DNA from: Microvirga sesbaniae | GTDB lineage: Bacteria > Pseudomonadota > Alphaproteobacteria > Rhizobiales > Beijerinckiaceae | NCBI RefSeq assembly: GCF_025460805.1 | Contig: NZ_JAMXFJ010000045.1 | Coordinates: 1 to 32,761 of the forward strand | Length of the DNA stretch: 32,761 nt | Reading direction: 5' to 3' | In this document: piece by piece, positions 7,365-14,712 of the stretch | Position numbering within the stretch: position 1 is the stretch's first letter | Layout of the letters: every line of letters starts with the position of its first letter | The notes under the pieces: model-generated | What the model was told of the DNA's origin: nothing | Databases searched by the model: none | Seen by the model: only the letters and a program-made list of their open reading frames with translations | Made by a program: the position numbers and the translations under genes

Positions 7365-8207
7365 CTATCGGCGCGACTGGATGTACTGCTCCAGCAGCGC
7401 CAGCGCCAGCTTGCGGTCGCTCTCGTCGGCCGCCGCGAAGGCATCGTCGTAGAGCGAGACGATCCACTGGTCCTTGGCCGAATCCGTGGAGGCTTCGCGC
7501 GCCAGCGTGAGCCACATGAGGCCCTTGGCCCGCTGGCGTGGCACGCCCTGTCCGGTCATCAGCAGATGGCCCAGGAGCGCCTGGGAGGCGGTATGCCCCT
7601 TCTCGGCCGCCAGGTTGAACCACCGGGCCGCATGGCGGGCATCCTTCCGGACGCCGGTTCCCTCCAGATAGAGCCGGGCGAGATTGTACTGCGCATTGGA
7701 ATCGCTGAAATAGGACGCCGCGTAGCTGAACATCTCGACGGCGCGTTCCGGATTGGACATCACGTAGGTGTCCTTGATGCCATCCAGGAAATACGTGCCC
7801 AGCGCCACGAAGGCGCTGGAGACCACCGCGGCGTTCGGCGAATCGGGGCTCTCGTCCGCATGCTGATCGGCGAGCCGGGAGAAGTACTCGAACGCCTTCA
7901 GGTCGTCATGCTCGACGCCGTCGCCGTCGGCATACATCCGGCCGAGCTTCCACAGCGCCAGCGAATGGCCCTGGCCGGCGGCATATTCGAGCGCATGCAC
8001 GGCCCCGATCTTGTCACCGGCATTGTAGTCGCGCATGCCGCTGCGCAGCGCGTCACGGACCGAGCCGTACTTGGTCGCCGGAGCGAGCGCCGGGGACAAG
8101 GCAGGCGTGAGCGGTTGCGGACGCGGCGCAGCATCGAGGGCATAAGCCCCGCCGGCCCCGAGAGTGGCCACCCACAAGGTGGCTGCGATGAGTTTAGACG
8201 TCCGCAT
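7365..8207 (-). CDS. exoR: Sel1-repeat periplasmic protein, ExoR-like
   Basis: A 280-aa protein with an N-terminal signal peptide (hydrophobic 6-22, cleavage near AYA) followed by Sel1/TPR-like repeats at about 66-115, 132-170, 171-205 and 206-245. Examples are ALWKLGRMYADGDGV and AQYNLARLYLEGTGV. Order, length and spacing resemble rhizobial ExoR, the periplasmic repressor that binds the ExoS (ChvG) sensor and restrains exopolysaccharide synthesis until proteolysed. Assignment to ExoR is by similarity I recall, and other secreted Sel1 proteins look alike. The ATG at 8205-8207 begins 14 bases inside the ilvD reading frame (ilvD ends at 8194), so the two may be translationally coupled; the ribosome binding site is poor. 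An in-frame upstream start would lengthen the N-terminus without a signal-like sequence. Confidence 0.72.
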   Translation of the reverse strand: MRTSKLIAATLWVATLGAGGAYALDAAPRPQPLTPALSPALAPATKYGSVRDALRSGMRDYNAGDKIGAVHALEYAAGQGHSLALWKLGRMYADGDGVEHDDLKAFEYFSRLADQHADESPDSPNAAVVSSAFVALGTYFLDGIKDTYVMSNPERAVEMFSYAASYFSDSNAQYNLARLYLEGTGVRKDARHAARWFNLAAEKGHTASQALLGHLLMTGQGVPRQRAKGLMWLTLAREASTDSAKDQWIVSLYDDAFAAADESDRKLALALLEQYIQSRR

Positions 8208-9924
8208 AGGTTTCTTTTTCTGCGGCTCCGCCCGGATGGGTGACCGCCCCATCCCGCGCAGGACCCACTGTTTGCGCATATTTCCAGAGATAACCCGAGG
8301 TGGCGCTCGTCTCGCGCGGCTTCCATTCGGAAAGGCGCCGGGCCAGTTCCTCGTCGGAGAGCTCCACGTCGATGGTGCCCTTGATGGCGTCGATGGCGAT
8401 GATGTCGCCGTCCCGGATCAGGCCGATCGGGCCGCCGATCGCCGCTTCCGGACCCACATGGCCGATGCAGAAGCCGCGGGTCGCGCCGGAGAAGCGCCCG
8501 TCCGTGATGAGGGCGACCTTGTCGCCCATGCCCTGGCCGTAGAGCGCCGCCGTGGTCGACAGCATCTCGCGCATGCCGGGACCGCCGCGGGGGCCCTCGT
8601 AGCGGATCACCAGGACCTCGCCCTCCTCGTATCGGCGCGTCGACACGGCCTCGAAGCAGGCCTCCTCGCCGTCGAAGCAGCGGGCCGGGCCGCGGAACAC
8701 CTGCTTGTCGGTCGCCATGCCGGCCACCTTCACGATGGCGCCTTCGGGAGCGAGGTTGCCCTTGAGCCCTACGACGCCGCCCGTCGGCGTGATCGGCGTG
8801 TTCGCCGGATAGACCACGTCCTGATCGTCGTTCCATTTCACCGACGCCAGGTTCTCGGCCATGGTGCGGCCGGTCACGGTCATGCAGTCGCCGTGCATGA
8901 AGCCGTGATCGAGCAACGTCTTCATGAGCAGCGGGATGCCCCCGACCTCGAACAGGTCCTTGGCGACGTAGCGTCCGCCGGGCTTCAGATCCGCGATGTA
9001 GGGCGTGCGCTTGAAGATCTCGGCGACGTCGAACAGGTCGAACTTGATGCCGGCCTCATGGGCGATGGCAGGAAGGTGCAGGGCCGCGTTGGTGGAGCCG
9101 CCCGAAGCCGCCACGACGGTGGCGGCGTTCTCCAGGGACTTGCGGGTCACGATATCGCGCGGACGGATGTTTTTCGCGATCAGATCCATGATCTGCTCGC
9201 CGGCCGCGGCGCAGAACCGGTCACGGATCTCGTAGGGCGCCGGAGCACCGGCCGAATACGGCAGGGCGAGGCCCATGGCCTCGGACACGGTCGCCATGGT
9301 GTTGGCGGTGAACTGGGCCCCGCAGGCGCCGGCCGACGGGCACGCCACCTGCTCGAGCTCGGTGAGATCCTCGTCCGACATCTCGCCGACCGAGTACTTG
9401 CCCACCGCCTCGAAGAGGTCCTGCACGGTCACCTGACGGCCGCGGAAGGAGCCGGGAAGGATCGACCCGCCATAGATGAAGATCGACGGCACGTTGAGGC
9501 GCACCATCGCCATCATCATGCCCGGCAGGGATTTGTCGCAGCCCGCCATGCCGACCAGCGCGTCGTACGAATGGCCGCGCATGGTCAGCTCGACCGAATC
9601 CGCGATCACCTCGCGGGACGGGAGCGACGCCTTCATGCCCTGGTGGCCCATGGCGATGCCGTCCGTCACCGTGATGGTGCAGAACTCGCGCGGCGTGCCG
9701 TTGGCGGCCGCCACCCCCTTCTTCACGGCCTGGGCCTGGCGCATGAGGGAGATGTTGCAGGGAGCGGCCTCGTTCCAGCAGGTCGCGACGCCGACGAGCG
9801 GCTGGGCGATCTGCTCCTTGGTCAGCCCCATGGCATAGAGATAGGAGCGATGCGGCGCGCGAGCGGGCCCCACCGTCACGTGACGGCTCGGAAGCTTCGA
9901 CTTGTCGATCACCCGCGCATCCAT
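8194..9924 (-). CDS. ilvD: Dihydroxy-acid dehydratase
   Basis: IlvD dehydrates 2,3-dihydroxy-isovalerate and 2,3-dihydroxy-3-methylvalerate to the keto acids of valine, leucine and isoleucine synthesis. It uses an Fe-S cluster and Mg. The 576-aa product is of family length. Cluster cysteines are visible at 56 (NEAAPCN), 129 (GCDKSLPG) and 201 in the signature PSAGACGAQFTANTM; the C-terminal DGRFSGATRGFCIGHV motif is present. The ATG at 9922-9924 is preceded by GGAAGAGAG at good spacing. Its 3' end overlaps the start of the ExoR-like gene by 14 bases. No branched-chain leader peptide or attenuator is evident upstream. Confidence 0.97.
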   Translation of the reverse strand: MDARVIDKSKLPSRHVTVGPARAPHRSYLYAMGLTKEQIAQPLVGVATCWNEAAPCNISLMRQAQAVKKGVAAANGTPREFCTITVTDGIAMGHQGMKASLPSREVIADSVELTMRGHSYDALVGMAGCDKSLPGMMMAMVRLNVPSIFIYGGSILPGSFRGRQVTVQDLFEAVGKYSVGEMSDEDLTELEQVACPSAGACGAQFTANTMATVSEAMGLALPYSAGAPAPYEIRDRFCAAAGEQIMDLIAKNIRPRDIVTRKSLENAATVVAASGGSTNAALHLPAIAHEAGIKFDLFDVAEIFKRTPYIADLKPGGRYVAKDLFEVGGIPLLMKTLLDHGFMHGDCMTVTGRTMAENLASVKWNDDQDVVYPANTPITPTGGVVGLKGNLAPEGAIVKVAGMATDKQVFRGPARCFDGEEACFEAVSTRRYEEGEVLVIRYEGPRGGPGMREMLSTTAALYGQGMGDKVALITDGRFSGATRGFCIGHVGPEAAIGGPIGLIRDGDIIAIDAIKGTIDVELSDEELARRLSEWKPRETSATSGYLWKYAQTVGPARDGAVTHPGGAAEKETYADV

Positions 9925-10281
9925 GGTCCGCACTCTCTTCCACCCGGTTCTCACGACGGAGATCCAAGCCTTTGGAACTCCCGTGATCTGCCACGTGCCA
10001 CGCCACCGATGCAACGATCCTTCCGAAGGATCAGCTAACAGTCTTAATCCAGGATCTGCCCCAGGTATCGTACCGTAAAGCTTTGGTTTTGAAGCACTTT
10101 AACCTGCTTCTGGTGTAGCGCTTGGTTTATGGCGGCATCGCGGCGGAGCTTGGGCCAACAGAGGCAAGATGTTGAAGGTTTGAGGGTGTTGCTCGGCCGC
10201 AACAATTTTGGGACAGAATTCCGCTTGTCAGGCGCGGCTTCCGCCCTACCGGGGCCCGTTCTCGCGCGCGACCCGCGTCCC
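9925..10281. other. 357-bp gap carrying the ilvD promoter region
   Basis: No gene is seen. Transcription of ilvD must begin here, reading leftward. A small stem (10016-10022 with 10026-10032) lies in the presumed leader; I find no run of Leu, Val or Ile codons in a short frame, so classical attenuation is not supported. The stretch 10078-10130 is clearly more AT-rich than its surroundings and is the likeliest promoter location, but I cannot name -35 and -10 boxes. Confidence 0.5.
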
Positions 10282-11112
10282 TCAGCGGTCGATTTTTTCA
10301 GCCGAGAACCAGACGTCGTCATACACCGCGACGGCGTTCGAATCGGGCGAGCGATCGCTCCTGATCCAGACGGACCGGACGGCCGCCACGTCGGCCTCGG
10401 TCGGCAGCCGGCGGACCGAGATCCGCTCCGTCGTGCCGCTGCAGGAGATGAACCCCACCGTCATGAGCGCCCGAGCCGACAATCCCTTCTCGTGCCGCGT
10501 CACCAGCACGGCCGGTCCCCAGCCCTTTTGCGGCTGCCAGGGAAAGATCAGGCGTCCGCCCGGGTTCAGCGCCCTGAGCCACTCCACATCGGGCGCGATC
10601 ACGCCGGCATTGACGTAGATGACGTCCGCTTTCGGCAGGACCCGGCCGAAGGCGGAGGCCGCGTGAACGGTCACGTTCGAGCAGGCGCCCAGGTTCCGCT
10701 CCGCCTGGGCGGCGAGGTCCGTCTCGTACTCGAAGGCGTCGACATGCCCATCCGGTGAAACGAGCTGCGCCAGGATGGCCGTGTAATAGCCCGTGCCGGC
10801 GCCCACATGGATCACGGTCTCGCCCGGTCGCGGGCCGACCGCATCGAGCCAGGCGGCGTGGAGAGCGGGCTCGCCGTTGTTGATGCCCCGTTCGAGATCG
10901 ATCGCCACGAGGACGTTGTCGTAGATCTCGGCGAGCTCGGACGTCAGGGTGGCGACGCCCATGGTGATCGTGGTCCACGGCGGCGGCGGCAGAAAGCTTT
11001 CCCGCGGCACGGCCGCGAAGGCCGCCTCGATGCGCGCATCCCGGACATCCGCCAGCCGGGCGACCTGCGCGGCATAAGCCCTGCGATACCTGTCGGACTC
11101 TTGCTGGGGCAT
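10282..11112 (-). CDS. Protein-L-isoaspartate O-methyltransferase-like protein
   Basis: A 276-aa Rossmann-fold SAM-dependent methyltransferase. Motif I is VIHVGAGTGYYTAIL (100-114), followed by an acidic motif II (DAFEYE, 125-130) and the post-I region NVTVHAASAFG. Overall order and the N-terminal helix with VPRESFLP resemble PCMT, which repairs isoaspartyl residues. However, the segment before motif I reads INNGEPALHAAWL where true PCMT has an ISQPYIVA-like substrate loop, so the substrate may differ. I choose the ATG at 11110-11112, giving the conserved start; a longer frame would run into the upstream carboxylase gene. It lies 56 bases downstream of mccB on the same strand and may be co-transcribed. 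Confidence 0.75.
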   Translation of the reverse strand: MPQQESDRYRRAYAAQVARLADVRDARIEAAFAAVPRESFLPPPPWTTITMGVATLTSELAEIYDNVLVAIDLERGINNGEPALHAAWLDAVGPRPGETVIHVGAGTGYYTAILAQLVSPDGHVDAFEYETDLAAQAERNLGACSNVTVHAASAFGRVLPKADVIYVNAGVIAPDVEWLRALNPGGRLIFPWQPQKGWGPAVLVTRHEKGLSARALMTVGFISCSGTTERISVRRLPTEADVAAVRSVWIRSDRSPDSNAVAVYDDVWFSAEKIDR

Positions 11113-11168
11113 GCCCGGAAAATCCGTTTCGGGCCGCTCCGGTTCCACGGCTCGAAGGCCCTGATCCG

Positions 11169-12776
11169 CTACATCCTGAAGACGCCGAACTTCGTCTCTG
11201 GGACGGGCGCGTTCAGGGCGGCCGAGAAGGCCAGGGCGAGCACCCGGCGGGTCTCCGAGGGCAGGATGATGCCGTCGTCCCAGAGGCGCGCCGTCGCGTA
11301 GTAGGGCGAGCCCTCCTTCTCGTACTTGTCGCGGATCGGGGCCTTGAAGGCCTCCTCCTCGTCCGCGCTCCAGGCCTTGCCCTCGGCGTCGAAGTTGTCG
11401 CGCCGCACGGTCGCCAGCACGCTCGCCGCCTGCTCGCCGCCCATCACCGAGATGCGCGAATTCGGCCAGGTGAACAGGAAGCGCGGGGAATAGGCGCGGC
11501 CGCACATGCCGTAATTGCCGGCTCCGAACGAGCCGCCGACCAGAAGGGTGACCTTGGGCACCTGGGCGCAGGCCACCGCCGTGACGAGCTTCGCCCCGTC
11601 CTTGGCGATGCCGCCCGCCTCGTACTGGCGCCCGACCATGAAGCCGGAGATGTTCTGCAGGAAGAGCAGCGGGATCCGCCGCTGGCAGCAGAGCTCGATG
11701 AAGTGCGCACCCTTCTGGGCGCTCTCCGAGAACAGGATGCCGTTGTTGGCGATGATCCCGACGGGCATGCCCCAGATCCGCGCGAACCCCGTGACGAGCG
11801 TCGTGCCGTAGAGCCGCTTGAACTCGTCGAACTCGGAGCCGTCGACGAGGCGCGCGATGACCTCACGGATGTCGTACTGCTTCTTGAGGTCGGTGGGCAC
11901 GATCGCGTCGAGATCGTCGATGGAATACTTGGGCTCCACCGGCTCGACGATGTCGATATCGATGCTCTTGCGGGTGTTGAGCGTTCCGACGATGCGGCGC
12001 GCGATGGCGAGCGCATGCACGTCGTCGGTGGCGTAATGATCCGCGACGCCGGAGAGACGGGCATGAACGTCCGCGCCGCCGAGATCCTCGGCCGACACGA
12101 CCTCGCCGGTCGCCGCCTTCACGAGGGGCGGCCCGCCGAGGAAGATCGTGCCCTGCCGGCGCACGATGATCGTCTCGTCCGACATGGCCGGCACATAGGC
12201 GCCGCCGGCCGTGCATGAGCCCATGACGCAGGCGATCTGCGGAATGCCGAGCGAAGACAGGGTCGCCTGGTTGTAGAAGATGCGGCCGAAATGCTCCCGG
12301 TCCGGGAACACCTCCGTCTGATGCGGCAGGTTCGCGCCGCCGGAATCGACGAGATAGAGGCAGGGCAGACGGTTCTCGCGCGCCACTTCCTGGGCCCGCA
12401 GATGCTTCTTCACCGTCATCGGGTAGTAGGTGCCGCCCTTGATCGTCGAATCGTTGCAGACGATCATGACCTCGCGGCCCTCCACGCGCCCGATGCCGGT
12501 AATGATGCCGGCCCCATGGATCGCGTCCTCGTACATGCCGTGAGCGGCCAGCGAGCCGAGTTCCAGGAACGGGGCGCCCGGGTCGAGCAGGCGCATCACC
12601 CGCTCGCGGGGCAGGAGCTTGCCGCGGGCCAGATGCCGCTCCCGGGCCCTGGCCGGGCCGCCTTCCGCCACTGCCTGCCGCTTGGCCTGGAGGTCCCGGG
12701 CGAGCTCTGCCCAGGCGTCACGGTTCGCCCACGCGGCGTCCGAGGTCAGGTCGGCGGAAGTGGCGATGACGGGCAC
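11169..12776 (-). CDS. mccB: Methylcrotonyl-CoA carboxylase, beta (carboxyltransferase) subunit
   Basis: This carboxyltransferase moves CO2 from carboxybiotin to 3-methylcrotonyl-CoA in leucine breakdown. At 535 aa it has the MCC-beta length. Diagnostic segments include GKLLPRERVMRLLDPG, GGTYYPMTVKKHLRAQ, the oxyanion-hole strand CTAGGAYVPAMSDE, FLGGPPLVKAATGE, and in the C-terminal half QNISGFMVGRQYEAGGIAKDG and GSFGAGNYGMCGRAY. These favour MCC over propionyl-CoA or geranyl-CoA subunits. The start is GTG at 12774-12776 with GAGGGAGA upstream. Its biotin-carrying alpha partner is not in the window, unlike the usual adjacent arrangement. The isovaleryl-CoA dehydrogenase that supplies its substrate lies 4.6 kb away on the other strand. 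Confidence 0.93.
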   Translation of the reverse strand: MPVIATSADLTSDAAWANRDAWAELARDLQAKRQAVAEGGPARARERHLARGKLLPRERVMRLLDPGAPFLELGSLAAHGMYEDAIHGAGIITGIGRVEGREVMIVCNDSTIKGGTYYPMTVKKHLRAQEVARENRLPCLYLVDSGGANLPHQTEVFPDREHFGRIFYNQATLSSLGIPQIACVMGSCTAGGAYVPAMSDETIIVRRQGTIFLGGPPLVKAATGEVVSAEDLGGADVHARLSGVADHYATDDVHALAIARRIVGTLNTRKSIDIDIVEPVEPKYSIDDLDAIVPTDLKKQYDIREVIARLVDGSEFDEFKRLYGTTLVTGFARIWGMPVGIIANNGILFSESAQKGAHFIELCCQRRIPLLFLQNISGFMVGRQYEAGGIAKDGAKLVTAVACAQVPKVTLLVGGSFGAGNYGMCGRAYSPRFLFTWPNSRISVMGGEQAASVLATVRRDNFDAEGKAWSADEEEAFKAPIRDKYEKEGSPYYATARLWDDGIILPSETRRVLALAFSAALNAPVPETKFGVFRM

Positions 12777-12889
12777 GGCGGGTCTCCCTCGGTCTTGTTT
12801 TTCGGCCCGTCAGCGGCGGCGCGCTGGGGCGAAAACGTCAGTACCTATAACAGGGAGGTCCGCGCAACTGGCTTCAGCGGGCCGCCGCG

Positions 12890-13267
12890 TCAGCCTTTCG
12901 CACGAATGACCGTCTCCTGGCGCACGACGCCGGGACCGCAGCGGTACGCGATGCCGCGCACGAGCGACCAGTCGTGGGAGACCTGCTGGAGGTAGAGATG
13001 CGTGCCGCCGAGCGCGACGGTCGCCTGGAGCATGTCCTCGGTCGCGTAGCCGAAGGTCGACCGGCCGAGGGTGACGCCGAAGCCGATATTGACCGGCCGG
13101 TGGGTTCCCGGACCGGTCGGCGTGACGGGGCTCACCTCGCCGAGACGGGTGCAGACCCGTATGTCGGCCGGCGAATCGACGATCTTGACGAGCTCCGTGG
13201 GTTCGGGCCTGACGGCACAGGCCGAGGCGGCCAGAGCGACAAGGGAAGCGAGAAGGACACGTTGCAT
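12890..13267 (-). CDS. Small lipoprotein, DUF4156-like
   Basis: A 125-aa protein with a lipoprotein signal: a hydrophobic stretch at 4-14 and the lipobox AASAC, with Cys17 as the lipidated residue. The mature part has the pattern VKIVDS, then CTRLGEV, then LGGTHLYL and a Tyr-Arg-Cys near the end. This resembles small enterobacterial-type DUF4156 lipoproteins in which two cysteines may pair. The function is unknown, and location in the envelope is inferred from the lipobox. The ATG at 13265-13267 is set by the signal peptide. A longer open frame through this region carries no signal and is not credible. Confidence 0.78.
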   Translation of the reverse strand: MQRVLLASLVALAASACAVRPEPTELVKIVDSPADIRVCTRLGEVSPVTPTGPGTHRPVNIGFGVTLGRSTFGYATEDMLQATVALGGTHLYLQQVSHDWSLVRGIAYRCGPGVVRQETVIRAKG

Positions 13268-13356
13268 GGAAGTTCCGCCAATGATCAGCCGTTTGCCCCA
13301 GCTTAGAGCATGAAGCGGCCTTGGGGAGAAGCCTTGCCGTATCCTGCGTGAAAATC

Positions 13357-14091
13357 CTAGACGCCGTGGCGCGAGAGCAACGGTGTCTCGACCCGCTCGG
13401 TCGGCCCGAAGATCTCCTCGAAGGTCCGGCGCAGTACCGCGTCGACCTCGGGCATGGTGACGGGAATGCCCAGGTCGACGAGGCTCGTCACCCCGTGCTC
13501 GGTCACGCCGCAGGGAACGATGCCGGAAAAATGCGACAGGTCCGGCTCCACGTTGAGGCTGATGCCGTGGAACGTGGCCCAGCGGCGGACACGGATGCCG
13601 ATGGCGGCGATCTTGTCTTCGACGGTCTCGCCCTTGTCCGGCCGCCGCACCCACACGCCGACCCGGTCCTCCCGCCGCTCGCCGCGGATGTTGAAGGCGT
13701 CGAGCGTGGCGATCAGCCAGGCTTCCAGGGCCGTCACGTAGCGGCGCAGGTCCGGCGCCCGGCGCTTGAGATCGAGCATCACATAGGCGACCCGCTGTCC
13801 GGGCCCGTGATAGGTGTATTGCCCTCCCCGGCCCGTCTGATGCACCGGGAAGCGATCCGGATCTACGAGGTCGGCCGCCTTGGCCGAGGTCCCGGCCGTA
13901 TAGAGCGCCGGGTGCTCCACGAGCCACACCAGTTCCCGGGCCTCGCCTGCCGCGATGGCCTCGGCGCGGGCCTCCATGAAGGCGACGGCCTCCTCATAGC
14001 CGACGGGGCCGTCCGTGATCAGCCACTCCACGGGAGCGGAGCCGCTTTCGGCGTGGAACTGAACGGTCAGGCTGTCTCGCAGGTTCGACAC
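13357..14091 (-). CDS. lipB: Octanoyltransferase (lipoyl synthesis)
   Basis: LipB moves octanoyl from acyl carrier protein to the lipoyl domains of 2-oxoacid dehydrogenases and the glycine cleavage H protein. The family signature TGRGGQYTYHGPGQRVAYVMLDLK is present (residues 86-109), as are Lys160 in EDKIAAIGIRV and the acyl-accepting Cys194 in GIVPCGVTEHGVTSL. The start is the least certain part: I choose GTG at 14089-14091 (244 aa), since extension further upstream would run through a palindromic repeat at 14214-14266. The ribosome binding site is weak. Monocistronic on the minus strand. Confidence 0.93.
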   Translation of the reverse strand: MSNLRDSLTVQFHAESGSAPVEWLITDGPVGYEEAVAFMEARAEAIAAGEARELVWLVEHPALYTAGTSAKAADLVDPDRFPVHQTGRGGQYTYHGPGQRVAYVMLDLKRRAPDLRRYVTALEAWLIATLDAFNIRGERREDRVGVWVRRPDKGETVEDKIAAIGIRVRRWATFHGISLNVEPDLSHFSGIVPCGVTEHGVTSLVDLGIPVTMPEVDAVLRRTFEEIFGPTERVETPLLSRHGV

Positions 14092-14406
14092 CGATTCACC
14101 CAAAATCCAGTGGGCCGCGGAGCAGGATCGCTCCGGTCCCTTGAAGGAACGCGCGTCGGTCCCGCGTCCCTCGTGACACTCGCGCCTATATAGTCGTGAC
14201 AGACGCTTATCGCCTAGAGCATCGGACCCAAAAGTGGACCCAGGTTTGGGATCGGATCCGATGCTCCACCCTTCGAAGAGCGCCCTTCGCAGGCGAGGCA
14301 TTCGCATTGATCAATCGCCGCAAGCTCCACGGAAGGGGTTGCGGCGTTCCGATCGATCTGCTAGAGCGGCCACCTCTTCAGGAAAACCACTCCTGAAACC
14401 GAGTTC
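14092..14406. other. Intergenic region between lipB and tRNA-Leu
   Basis: It holds the 53-bp palindromic repeat listed separately and a 7-bp inverted repeat at 14377-14383/14391-14397 just before the tRNA. lipB and the tRNA are divergent, so both promoters lie here; I cannot identify their boxes. No gene is supported. Confidence 0.5.
14214..14266. repeat. 53-bp intergenic palindromic repeat, copy 1
   Basis: The sequence begins CTAGAGCATCGG and ends CCGATGCTC, with inner complementary parts around GTGGACCC. In reverse complement it aligns base for base, with a handful of differences, to 31745-31797. It is confined to intergenic DNA and can fold into a long hairpin. It resembles the dispersed repeat family I recall from Microvirga-type genomes. 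Confidence 0.85.
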
Positions 14407-14491
14407 GCGGTCATGGCGGAATTGGTAGACGCACTACCTTGAGGTGGTAGCGGGGAGACCCGTGGAGGTTCGAGTCCTCTTGACCGCACCA
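14407..14491 (+). tRNA. tRNA-Leu (GAG)
   Basis: An 85-nt class II tRNA with a long variable arm. The anticodon GAG at 14441-14443 lies in the loop TTGAGGT, closed by CTACC/GGTAG. The acceptor stem is GCGGTCA paired with TGACCGC, followed by discriminator A and encoded CCA. The T-arm is GGTTCGAGTCC. It reads CUC and CUU leucine codons. Confidence 0.97.
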
Positions 14492-14518
14492 ACTTTCGGC
14501 ACTTCGGTGCCGAAGACG

Positions 14519-14545
14519 AAAAAGGCCCCTTCCGGGGCCTTTTTT
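14519..14545 (+). terminator. Intrinsic terminator after tRNA-Leu
   Basis: The stem AAAAAGGCCCC pairs with GGGGCCTTTTT around a TTCC loop and is followed by a T-run, 27 bases after the tRNA CCA end. A smaller GGCAC/GTGCC hairpin lies between them. Confidence 0.88.
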
Positions 14546-14712
14546 GTTGGCCGCGGGGCCCGGCGCCCCGGACGGTCGAACCACCGTCATACGCTCCTGA
14601 GACAAGCCGACGGGATCACCCGCAAGCAATTCTTCGAGAAAGTCTTTTAGGCGCATTGCGTGGGCTCGCCCGCGCACCTAAAAGGCGGCAACCCACCTTC
14701 AGAGGACGGCTG

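Noticed and set aside
8164..10038. A 624-codon plus-strand frame opposite ilvD
   Set aside because: It is the shadow of ilvD, rich in His, Arg, Ala and Gly, without domains; ilvD has all cluster cysteines.
9925..10281. Branched-chain amino acid attenuator upstream of ilvD
   Set aside because: No leader peptide rich in Ile, Val or Leu and no terminator/antiterminator pair was found; only one small 7-bp stem is present.
12890..13927. A 345-codon frame covering the small lipoprotein
   Set aside because: The upstream part overlaps lipB antisense; the lipobox and signal peptide fix the real start at 13267.
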